From Alnus glutinosa (lineage: Eukaryota; Streptophyta; Magnoliopsida; Fagales; Betulaceae), in contig NC_084896.1 in NCBI RefSeq assembly GCF_958979055.1, forward strand, positions 3,968,001 through 4,032,000: DNA of 64,000 nucleotides, written 5' to 3'. The notes beneath the pieces were generated by a model. The model was given only the letters and a program-made list of their open reading frames with translations. It searched no databases and was not told the origin of the DNA. The first letter of the stretch is position 1. Each line of letters begins with the position of its first letter. Made by a program: the position numbers and the translations under genes. Below are positions 48,270 through 59,745 of the stretch, piece by piece.

Positions 48270-48823
48270 AATCCAAATTAGGACTCTACTCTAGGTTAAA
48301 TTGAAGTAAGAGTCATAATCCGATTAGCAGTCATATCCCGGTAAAATCGAGATAAGACTCTTAGTCCAAGTATAGTTTGATCAGTAGTCCTATTCCCGGT
48401 AGAATCAGGATAGGACTCATGGTCCAATCAGATCAGAAGTCTAACAAGGGATTAGATTAAAAGTCTAATAAAGGATCATATCAAAAGTCTAATGAAAGAT
48501 CAAAGTCCAATTAAAACTCTGATTACACTCCTAGATCAAGGAGTAGGAAACCTAATTCAGGTTTTACTCCACCTATTTGCCTATAAATAGGCCCATACCC
48601 TATATATAAACAAAGACTCAATTTTTATGCTCAAAGTATTATTTTCTTACATAAGCTAATTTAAGCATCGGAGTGAAATTCTCGTAAGAGTACGTGCTGG
48701 ATTCATACCATACTGAATTTTTGTGCTTTATCAGCCTTGGGCTAGGTATGAGAATTGAGCTTAAATTCGGCATTGACCAGCCTAATCCGAGCTCTCATTC
48801 AAACTTATAGTCAGTCTCCAACA

Positions 48824-49939
48824 GACACTACTAAAGAAATGCATTTACGGAGGCCATTAAAGGCCAATAAAGCACAGAAAAACGCCAGTAATTAAAGTTC
48901 AGCCTTGAGAGCTCATCATTTAGCTTACCAGGCAAAGGTCAATTCAAAATCGAGCCCTACATCTACCTGAGAAGACCTAGCTCTAACTAGGTTTCAATAA
49001 CCCTCTAGATGTAGCCCTTTAGCTAATTAAGGTGAATCACATAAATCTGATGTTGCATGTGCATTTGTTTTGTTTATTAATTAATTGATTTTTCCTCTCA
49101 ATATTATTAATTAATTACTGCCAAGGTGGCCACAATTCAGGGCTTTCTTTTCTTTTTAACGAAAGAAATATACATAGTGGGGGACAAAGAAAGAGATGAA
49201 GGAGGACATATCATTGTCCGAAAAAGCTGAATATATAGTAGAGAATCTTATCCACATTTCACTTTCCTCGACAATTTAGCACCTGTCGTTTTGGCCTCTG
49301 GTGGCGTCGTCGATCGCGACTTTGTACCGCTTGTGCATCATTGAACTGCCTCTCCTGGTAGTACTGGGAGCTCACGAAAAGAAGGTCAATAATATCACTG
49401 AGTTTTGCTTTGCCCGTGACAGATTTTGTATCTCTCTAGTTGGAATCATGCGTTAAGTGCACGTGAAAAACAATAATGTTATTTGCTAACACTGCCACGT
49501 TAGTTTTGTGAGATATTAACAACGAAGTAATCGAAAGCATTTCACCGACGTATAAATGACTTTTTGGATGGTCCAGATTGTGATACATCCGATCCCGAGA
49601 GACCCTTTAAGTCAGAGGCGACCGGGCTCAAAACCTCAAGTCTTTCGAACCATGTTGCTTGTGGACCAGCCCACCAAACATTTCGAGACTAAGGATAAAT
49701 ACATTGTAAAGATTTACTACGTTGTCACTTCATCCTAATTGTTCTTGTATACCTGACAAGGAATCAGGCAACACTCTTAATGCAGCCAACAACACATAGC
49801 ACTACTCGACACCTGATAATAGTCGTGGGGTAAAAATTTTGAGTGTCACTATCCTACAAATTTCATACATGATCACCAGCATAATCAAATGTTATGCCTT
49901 GCCAAGGTCCTATCCAACCACTTGATGACATTGAGTTGC
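48824..49939. other. Intergenic, nothing recognised
   Basis: AT-rich spacer with no coding or structural signal beyond short open frames. Confidence 0.4.
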
Positions 49940-50590
49940 CCTTATAAACTGACACATGTCACACTTAACAGCATTGAATTGTGATCGTGTTACAAAAAAC
50001 CTCGCATGTTAGTCAAAATTGTTAAAACAACGTGAAATGACGTAAATATTATATGTTTAAAAACAAAATTTACATTAACACCCTGAAAATTAAACAACAT
50101 TTAAAAAAAAAAAAAAAAAAGGTCAACAAAAAAAGAAGGCAAGCGGTGGCCAAACCATCCCCAACAATTAGGAGTGGTAACCGGATCACCCTCAAGTATT
50201 TGGGGGTGGCTGATCAAACCCATAGGGGATGACTTAGGGGGTGGTTTGACCACCTCATTTGATTTGGGTGTGGCCGATCCATCCCCAAAAACCTGGGGTG
50301 GTGCCAGACTGACCCCCTTTTAGTTTTAATATTTTTATTAGTTTTTTACTTTTTTAATTTCTTAATTTGAAATTTCTTATTTAGTTTTTGATTTTAGTAT
50401 ATATTTATTTGAGGGTATTTTCATCCTTTAATGAAATTTAATGTTTAAAGATTGTCTGTTCTGTCTAATTTAGCAAAAAGATTTAACGGCAAGTATTTTT
50501 TTTTTTTGTAACAAATTAGTAGTTCAATACGACTAAGTGTGACATGTGTCAAATCATACAAATAATTTATAAATGAGTGATAGTTGATCA
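49940..50590. mobile_element. Inverted-repeat element with GGGGTGG-rich centre
   Basis: TGACACATGTCACACTTA with neighbouring bases near 49950 pairs inverted with TAAGTGTGACATGTGTCA near 50535. The centre, 50145-50320, is crowded with GGGGTGGC, GGTGGTTTGACCACC and related words, giving several short hairpins. An A-run of about 35 bases lies just to the right. Confidence 0.55.
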
Positions 50591-50591
50591 G

Positions 50592-50626
<35 letters not shown>

Positions 50627-52443
50627 CAATTAACTCTGTTTTCTTTTCTTTTTTTCCCTGTAGTAATTTTTTTTTTTATTTATAGTAAATATCACAATAA
50701 GAAGACAAAATGAGAACAGCAGAGGCGGCCCATCTAACAATTGATGCATACCAGTTGGCACCACCACCAAGAATGAAATTCAAGAACTAAATTCAAGTTT
50801 CAAATTTAAAGGAGTCCAGTTGACAATCATGATTGAGAAAAGCAGAAATTAATAGTTCAATTTGTGAATCACCTGCTGCAACAATAACACTACCCCTTCA
50901 CATTGATTGCAATATATCACTTTATTTTTTGAACGAGATTGTCTCATTATAATTCAAACTATTCACAATCAAACCCAAACAAACGGAATGATCAATCCGT
51001 ACAATCATAATAAGCATCCATGATCATATCACGTCTTGTATCAACAAAACGGTGATCCAACAACAACAATAAATAAATTATTAATATTAATTATTACATA
51101 GAATAGCAAACACATGTGAGTAGAAAGTTCTTAAATTTGTTTGTTAATTAAAAAAATGAGTGACTTTTTTTTTAAGGGATAATTATATCACTGTCTTTAG
51201 GGCGGGACTTGCTTAAGCCTTAGAAGCTCCACCCCACAAAAAAATTTATCAAAAATATATATATTTTTTTATGTTGTAGACCGTTAAAAAAAAAAAAAAG
51301 AATTTCCTTTCCCACAAATTTATTTTATTTTATTTTAAATTTTGCAGTCCGAACTAAAATTTTTGATTCCGCCCTTGCAAGTTGGAGCATAAATTCCAAC
51401 TGCATATAGGCCAATGCTTCTGCTAGCTAGGTCTCATATGTCTAGTAATGGCATCATTTCAACCATTTTACCCTACCATCCCACTCATGTCAATACATTA
51501 TTATTCAGCCAAAAGAATAGATTTAAAGTTCCTCTTCACATTATATTCCCTGAAAAAGCTAACTTTATTTAAAAAAAAAAAAGAAAAAGAAAAAGAAAAT
51601 CACTTTTACATGAGGTAGAAGACAAAAGCATAGTCATGATTTCCCTTTTTAATTTTCTTTTCTTTCCTTTCGATTTCTGTTAATAGGCCACAAATACTTC
51701 ACTTTCTCCATGAAAAATGGTTTGAATGGTCGCTGCGATCGTGTGGTGTACGTGGACCTCCTAAATGATGTAAATCCTAAAAAGGTATTCCCCTGGAATC
51801 ATTTGACACTTGGCTCAAAACGATGAAAACCAGTGGAAGGAATGCTGGCTTTCCATGTTCTTTTTTCATTTTTTATTTTTTTTAATTATCTTAATTAAAT
51901 GATAATTATTATAATCTATTTACATCAACGTATATTTCAGATAATCACTGATCCTCACATCTTGGTCTTCAATGGTGTAATTGTAAATGTAGCTGAAATA
52001 GGTAATCGGTTTGGCCTCAAACTTCTGTTCTTTCGTTCTTTTTTGTTTCAAGACAAAAATGAACATAATATTATTGGGAATATTATTTTAATAAAGTAGA
52101 AAAAAGATTTAGAAAATAGAGAGTGGGATATACAGTGATTTTTCAAAAAGTGGATAGTTAAAATAAAAAAAATAAAAAAAAATAGAGCTTTTTTTAACTA
52201 AACTTTTGCTAGTCCAATGAAAATGCTCATTAACATTCCACTTAGCAAATTTCCTCTCAATTTTAGTTTTTTGTTTTTGTAAAAAGAAAATCACATTTTT
52301 CTATTTTAGCTATCAATTTCCAAAATTCTATTTAAATAGTCTTTCTCAAGGATTCTTTTATTTTTATTTCTTTATTCTTTGTTTGAAAAAAAATTGAGAG
52401 AAAAGTTAGGATGCAAGAGTACGGCTGCCCTACTCACGTAAAC
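50591..52443. other. AT-rich intergenic region
   Basis: A pure A-run at about 50592-50625 and another at 51560-51575. No gene recognised. Confidence 0.4.
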
Positions 52444-52652
52444 GGATCAGGATCTCCTCAAATTCTTTGCCCGAATTTGATACAATTCGGGCAGGTTGTT
52501 GTGAGTAAGTATTTATGAGATTTACCTGACCGGATAAGCAGTTAGGCAGCCCAACTTTTATTTGGTCAGGTAGGTCTCATAAATGCTCACTCACAACTAC
52601 TTGTCTGAATTCTATCAAATTCGGTTAAAGAATTTGAGGGGATCTTAATTCC
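52444..52652. mobile_element. Palindromic MITE family copy 1
   Basis: Left arm GGATCTCCTCAAATTCTTTG, AATTCGGGCAGGT and ATTTATGAGATTTACCTGACC is matched inverted by GGTCAGGTAGGTCTCATAAAT, ACTTGTCTGAATT and AAGAATTTGAGGGGATC. It is nearly one continuous hairpin around GGCAGCCC. Confidence 0.8.
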
Positions 52653-52884
52653 ACGTAAACAGCTCTTAGTACATGCCTTGTAAGATGTTATTTTAAATGC
52701 CATAAAGGGCTTTGACTTTTCTTACTGGATACCAATTAAATTTTTTAAAAAAATAGTCAAAGAGACTCAATCCAGTAAAAAGAATAGTAGAATAAAAAAA
52801 ATATATTTTTTTATATTTGGTAAGCACAGTAACAACTAATCAATTTTTTTGCTAAAATAGATAGTTGGATGAATGTAATTTTTT

Positions 52885-53075
52885 AGGATTATGATAGTCT
52901 ACATCTCAAATTTGGACAGGTGATTATAAGAGATCGCTCGTGTAATCCACCTAACCTAATAAAAATTGGGTTGTCTAACCACTTATCCGATCTAGTGAGT
53001 TCTATAAGTGATCTCTCACAATTACCTGTCTAAATTCTTACAAATTCTAGCCTATAATTATAGAAATATCCTGAT
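52885..53075. mobile_element. Palindromic MITE family copy 2, diverged
   Basis: Shares TTTGGACAGGTGATTATAAG, AAAAATTGGGTTGTC and AGTGATCTCTCACAATTACC with the other copies, in the same order. Confidence 0.7.
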
Positions 53076-55164
53076 TTTTCATCCAAGAATTTCAACTAAA
53101 GAATGTGAATGCTTTGAAAGTATGTTTACAGTAGGGTTTTTAACCGTTTGTCAATTGTCGGTGTTACTTTCTTTTTTGAGTTCGACAAGTTATGCTCTGC
53201 GTAAAGTAGTTCAGAAGGCACCAAAAGAAACTTGGGAACTCTTTACGGATTTTTAGACTATTTTAATAATACTACTATAACATTATTGTATTTAACGAAC
53301 TGCAATTTCTAAACAGGATTTACTGAATTAATGCTCAGCCAACTAAATACAAATAGTTGGTATAATTACCGAAATTCAGCTTGTCGAAGACAAACTAGGT
53401 TTCAACTTTCAATGTTTCATCAACTCCATTTATGGCATTTATATATCTTCACTTTCAGTCTTTCATTATGATTTATAGAAAAAAAAAAAAAATTGCATTA
53501 AATCAACGGGGATCAGAAGGTGGGTGAAGACGAATCTAAAAGAATCAAATATTTTCTATGTTCAGCCTCACTTGTTGTCAAATAGTTTAAATCATGCATG
53601 GCTCTAGCCATGTTTCATCCACTCATAGGGTACAATCCTAGTCAGGCGAGGCATTCGGTTTACGTCTTCTAGAGAGATACATCTCTTGTCGGGTGTCGCC
53701 TGTACGGTCTTTGTAGAATAATGACACAAAATTTTCCGCCTCTTGCAATTGTTATCAGTTATCATATAGTGCTATGTGTTTGCTAACACGTTAAGAATTA
53801 GGATCTTCTCCATGTGAAATTACTAAAATATTCTTCAACATAGAAGACTGGCTCTTCTCCAATTTCTCTCAACTAGAGAGAATCCAAGTCCACGTGTTAA
53901 GTGCATTGACCGATTTCTTGCCGAGAATATAAAGACAATAGAGGTAAGGCGGCAAGGCAATTATCCCCTTACGGCGCACCCCTTTTTTTCTATGTCCACA
54001 ATTGACACGCTAATTTGTTAGGCCCAGTGGGGAACTATGGCACGAGCTCAATTGCTCAGCCTAGATGGGTCTCCTCGATCTAGGGCTAGTCGAGTGGATA
54101 TTTTGTATATCCACTCAATTCCATGTTGGACTTGTTTATTTGATTGGACAATGGGAATCTGTATGGTACCCTCAATGTAACACCCGAGACTTAGGAGAAA
54201 TAAATGTTAAAAGAAAGTAGAAAAATATGATTTAATAAGTAAAATGTATATTACAATAATGAAAGCCTACAAATTATGTGGGTGGGCATTAGCATAAAAA
54301 GGGATCCATGGGAAGAAAATGAAATTTGCAGGAGTATTTTTGTCCTCCCAAGGCAAAAATGGAGACGGGTGCCATAAATGTCAATAATTTAGACTTACTT
54401 TCTGCTCCAGTTTTAAGGACAAATAATTTATTTTTATTTTTTTTTTTAAGTCAAATTTTTCAGATTCCAATAAATAAAACATGAAAAGACGAGAGAGAGA
54501 GAGTGAAAGGGAATCCAATGCTCTCCCCCATAATTGCATGTCACTGGCAACCAGCAAGGACTACCCAACCCCACCCATCCCACGTGGCACGCGAACAACG
54601 GTCAAAATTTCCGACGTGGAACAAGATAACCAATAAGAGACCAGCGCGGCATCTTGACTTGACCCAAACGCCAAACGGTGGGCACTGGGATGTTGACAGT
54701 GACACTTGAAAAGAGAGGTTTGGTGGGTCCAATATTTCCCAAAGATTTGTTTCTTTTTTGACTTTCCTGCAGCTCTGTTTTGTTCGTGAATAAAAATGGC
54801 GCGGTGCTATGAACGAAAAATGATTTTTACACATTATTCGTACATTACTTTTTTAATCAATCTAATCGTTAAATTTATAAGACTTACATATAAATTTTTA
54901 TAAATCTTACAAATTTAATAATTAATTTTAAAAAATAATATATAAAAAAAAAAAAAAAAAAAAAAGTACGAATACCATGTCAGACTACGGAGCATGTTAT
55001 AGCCTATGGGGTCTCATGTAATAGATTGAACAGACTTCCTCCTGTGGGGTTGCATGCAGTCTCGTACAATTCATTAGCTAACATCTTCCAGCTGTATTTT
55101 GTCGTATCAGTTACTTTATGAAAAATGTTGCCGTACTACAATTATTTTTTTTATATTAATAATT
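53076..55164. other. Intergenic, nothing recognised
   Basis: Unassigned sequence, with a small inverted pair near 54815-54970 (GTACATTAC / GTACGAAT around an AT-rich loop). A CT/GA patch lies at 54490-54505. Confidence 0.4.
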
Positions 55165-55362
55165 TATAATTATTTATTTAAATTTAAGAAAATTCGAACA
55201 GATAATTATGAAATACTACTTATAAAACTTATTTGATCAGATAAATGGTTGTTGGGCAGTTTAATTTTTGTTTGGTTAGGTAAATTTCGTAAGTAATCTC
55301 TCACAATCACTTGTTTGAATTCTCTCAAATTCGGACAAATAATTATAGAAGATTCTAATTCA
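55165..55362. mobile_element. Palindromic MITE family copy 3
   Basis: Contains AAATTCGAACAGATAATTAT-like left arm, GGTTGTTGGGCAGTTTAATT centre and ATCTCTCACAATCACTTGTT, CAAATTCGGACAAATAATT on the right, parallel to copy 1. Confidence 0.7.
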
Positions 55363-58300
55363 CATTTTTTACCAAGATAATGTAAAGCATATTAATTGAT
55401 ATCTGTAACATTTCTTTTTACTAATTGTTTTGATTTTCTTCAAAAAAATAAGTTCGACATCATTTTTTATATTCATCTCTTGGTAAAAAATTCGGTACTC
55501 CTAACATCTCTCTTATTTTATAAAAGTGTGTTCGTCAATTTTTTTTTTTTAGACAAAAAATAATAAATTAAAAAATTTATAAAAAATGTCACATCATAAG
55601 ATCAAGATCTAATTATGATTCAAAATACAAAAACCATGTCACTTTTGAAAATAAGAAGAGCATAAGAGTATTGCATATAACCTTACTCATATTATATATT
55701 ATGACTTTTTTTTTCTTTTTTTTTTTTGAAAGGATTATATATTATGACTAAGTAGAGGAAGTAAGAATTTTGCTTTATACGGAAAAAGATTAAAATCGAT
55801 CCCGACACGAATTCCTTTAAAATTTGATGTAATTAAATAAATTATTTTTTTTCTTCAGAATCTCATATAATTATAATTATATATTTCATATAATTAAAAT
55901 ATGTAACAAAAATTAGCATAAACTTCACTTATTTGTTAATGTTTGGAAACTTTTGAAATCGTATATTTAAAGTTTAAAAAGTTGCTATGTTTCAAGACTT
56001 TGCAATGTCATCCCTACCGTTAGGGTTAAATCAAATAGTAAACAGACAAAATGTCCATTAATATACCCCTATAAAATTAATAAAACTGTAAAACTAACTT
56101 TAATTAAAAAAATAGAAAGAATTTTTTTTTAAAAAAAAAACACTCTGGTCGTGGGTCTGCTAACCCACACCTAAATTTGTTCTATTTTTTTATTAAAAAA
56201 AAATTGGGGTTTTTTTTTATATCATCCGGTAGAATTTAATGCAAAATCAGAAAATCCTAACAAAAGAGTGCCATTGCAAAGTTCTAAATCATTCAACCCT
56301 AATACTCATAACCCTAATACTCGTGCATTCTCCCATTCTCTTAGCAAGAACTCTCCGAGATAGTAAATTTTATATTAACTTAAGCATTAGAAGTATTTTC
56401 CACCAGCAACCCTAGTAAGTCTCCATCTTATTTTCTATTTTTTGTTTTTGTTTTTTGTAGGCATTTGTTATTTGAGGTTAGCTGTGTGATCAACTGTAAA
56501 GGTGTAAAAGCGAATAATTATTATCTGTCTAATAACTGATAACCGCTAATTATAACCACTAACCGCATAATTGCTTTTGTAGGAAGTTGGGAAAAATCGC
56601 GGGTAGGCGAAGGCAAAATAAGCACTAACTACTTACCTTTATATATATATACACACAACATCATTTTGGTATGTTTGATGTAGGGCTTTTATTTTGAGTT
56701 TAATAAATTGATCTTTATTCATAAAATATTATTTGTTACATTTTGAAGCCTTCTAATTATTATTTTTTTTTAAAAAAAAAAAAAAGTCAAAAACTATCTA
56801 AAATAGGCTATAAAAAGAGTTTCAAGGTCCAAAACATTAAAATAGGTTTAAAAGGCAAATTTCTAAAAAGCGGTTGTCCGATGTAGTTATGAGTTTCTAT
56901 AAGTACTAACCAGCTGTTATTTTAAAATCGCCTAATGCGGAGGGGTTGCGGTTATGAAAATTTGATAACTACTTAAAACAATTGTGGTTAACGGTTAGAA
57001 GCAATAACTACAAACTGGAACGCTTGGACACTTTTAATCAACTTTCATCAACAAAGTTAATGCTAAATTTTGAAGTCTTATGTGAAAGATAAAGGCATTT
57101 ATTTGTTTTATTTAACGATTTAATTTTGTATTCTTTTTGCTAATAGGTGTTGGGAATTTTTAAGTGATGGATACCATATCAATTTTCAAGCATGTAGATT
57201 ACGTGTACCTAACCATATTAGACATATATGTTTTCATATATATTGCACTCAATAAAGGTTCTTTATCAAATAAATAATAATGCAAAAGGTCTTTAAATAC
57301 TTGAAATCACTGAAATATTTGACTAATTGATCTGAATTTTATAATAAAATATGTTAAAAAGTAGAACACAGCAATCCCTTCAATAATTGAATAACGTGCG
57401 TTACAAAATATAAAATATTATTCTTTATGTTCATATTTTTAAGTGACCTTTAACGAAATAAACCCTAGATCATAATCTAAACAAATGGAAACAGGGTTTT
57501 CTAATCTGTAGGGAGGAAAACGAGTTAGGCTCTAATTGTTAATATGTTTTAAAACGTATTTTTTTTTTAATTAAAAAAAAAAATTCTGATATAATATAAA
57601 GGTAAAAATTATCTTTGTATTTTTAAACGAATTTTGATGCCGGACTCCATGTCACCTCTTTCAAGGGACCATAGCTTTTGTTAGGAGATTTTAATGCTAA
57701 CACGGCCAGGATGAGAAGATGGGAGGCTGGCCATATGTGTCCAGTTCTTCAGTTGTTTTGGTTGTTTTTTAATGTTTTTATTTTGAAAAGAAAGAAAATA
57801 AATTTTTTAACATACAGAGCTTTATATTATATAACACTTAAGAGTTAAAAATAATGTTACATGGCAAACAAATATCTTACAAAGCTGAATCAACAAGGTA
57901 TAATAGTCATTGAATATTTTTTAATAAGGATTGATCAAAGTGCAATTAAACCATATTACGTCAGCTTTGTAGAATATTTACGTGGTAGGAAATAAATAGC
58001 ATATTATCATCTCACTATGTTGATGTGATATTATTAATTTTACTGTCAAATTTTTTTTTTCTTTTTCTTTATTAATTAAAATTAATATAAGAGGTGATTG
58101 ATAATACTACGTCACCATAAAAAGATAATGAAAATATTCTATTTAACATTAATCTTATGTGATATGTATCATCGCTCAAAAACTTAATGAGTATTCCTAT
58201 CTACTCGATCAGGATTATAATCCCAATAAGCTATGACTCTTATCCCTACACAGTTGACCATTAAGGTGCACAAAATCCAATAAATCAATTATCACTCAAT

Positions 58301-59400
58301 AATATTTAGACTTATTTGGATATTATTGTATGTCGTATACCAGTTAATATTAGCAAATCCCATAATAATTGAATTGTACAATTTCCATATCAAAAGGATA
58401 AAAGAACTCCAAATTGTTGGAAAAAAAATAACATAACTGAGAGTGTTGTATGATTCAGAGTAGGCAAAGTTACAGCATTTATATCCCGCTAAACATTTAT
58501 TTAATTAAATAACTTAGTTTTCTATTTTAGTTATCTAATTTTTTCGAAACACTTACATTCGGCTTATTATTTTAGTTATCAAACTACCAACTTAGCTATA
58601 GGAGTAGGCAAATTATCCGACTACCACCTACCAACTGTTTATCGAACCAACATCAACCGTCTATCGATAAAGTTGACTTAACTTCCTACCAAACATTTTA
58701 TAGGCAAATTATCAGACTACCGCTTACCAAACCACAACCGAACCAACATTGATTGTCTATCGACAAAGTTGACTTAACCGACTTTACCAACTTAACCGAA
58801 CCGACGCCTACCCCTACTATCCCCCCCTCCAAAAAAAGGGGAGGGGGGAATATTGATTTTTTACTAATATAAATTATATATCGTTGAGCTAAATGTTGTT
58901 ATCGTGCACTACAATAATAAATAATACGAAGTTTAAAAGAGAGAAAAAGAGAAAATTTAGACTTAGATTTACGTGGTTTGATAATGTGCCTACATACACC
59001 GAAGTACGATTATATTTCATTATATGATTTAGGATTACAGCATAACATACTTTTTCGAACGGATTTTGTAAAACTTTAAAATACCATGTACTATACCAGG
59101 TGGGTGTTGCACTCTCACCTCACAACCTATTCATCCCCAATTAAGTCCAATGAACCGCCTCTGTCTATATCTCGTATTACTAAAAAAAAATGAACCCTTG
59201 TTTCAACACTAATTACTGTAGTTCAACAAGTCCTTAGATATATTGACTAGCCTAACGTTGAACTTTTTCCTAGAATTTTTTGCTTTGGCTTAGGCCAAGG
59301 CGAGTAAGCTAAGAGAACCATGGCTAGTGGAGAGTTTTACCATTATATTTTTCTATTCTCTTTTAATGGTAGGATCATGGTAAAAGAAACAAAGGGGCCT
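55363..59400. other. Repeat-rich intergenic region upstream of the second thaumatin-like gene
   Basis: Visible items: a MITE-like inverted pair at about 57845-58000 (arms around TTACAAAGCTGA and ACGTCAGCTTTGTAGAA), and a direct repeat at 58606-58682 and 58702-58778 with 96-bp spacing (AGGCAAATTATC-GACTACC ... AAAGTTGACTTAAC). Patches of CCGATAACC-type words occur near 56520-57000. No coding region recognised. Confidence 0.45.
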
Positions 59401-59418
59401 CATGGGGGTAAAACCAAA

Positions 59419-59745
59419 CTATATAAACTATCAAAGAAAAAGAGAGAGAGATGCCATTACATTACATTACAAAATTGATTTGGATTTCTCTACTAGACAC
59501 AATGGCCAGTTCTTCACTCTCCCTTTCCTCCTTCCTTGGCTCTTCTCCCCGTGATCTTCTTTGACTCTTTGTCGGTTTATGAGCACTGTTGTCGACACTG
59601 CTCACTTCCTCCCTCCTACCAAGCCGTAGAATCCCCGGCATTGTCCTCCTCTGTCTTCTTCCTCCTCTTCCACCGTCACCCATCTTTACCACATCCCACA
59701 ACCACCACGTACACTCAACCCATTCCTAAACCAAACCCAACCCCG
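59419..59745 (+). promoter_or_regulatory. TATA box and 5' leader of the second thaumatin-like gene, with a short uORF
   Basis: ACTATATAAACTATC at 59418-59432 is a good TATA box. The leader to the start codon would be close to 300 bases and CT-rich. It holds an upstream open frame of 37 codons from ATG 59451 (with a second in-frame ATG at 59502) to TGA 59562-59564. Whether the first ATG is transcribed depends on the exact start near 59450. Confidence 0.55.

Larger units (their letters stand above)
47124..48823 (+). mobile_element. Candidate LTR (TGTTAG...CCAACA) interrupted by a copia-like element
   Basis: The outer sequence starts TGTTAGGAATAATTTC and ends AGTCTCCAACA. It has GCCTATAAATAGGCCC (TATA) near 48580 and repetitive 'AGTCTAATAAAGGATC'-like words at 48380-48500. 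Without the nested element it is about 680 bases, a normal LTR size. The flanking 5-mers (TTAAT and GACAC) do not match, so the boundaries or the solo-LTR status are uncertain. Confidence 0.45.
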
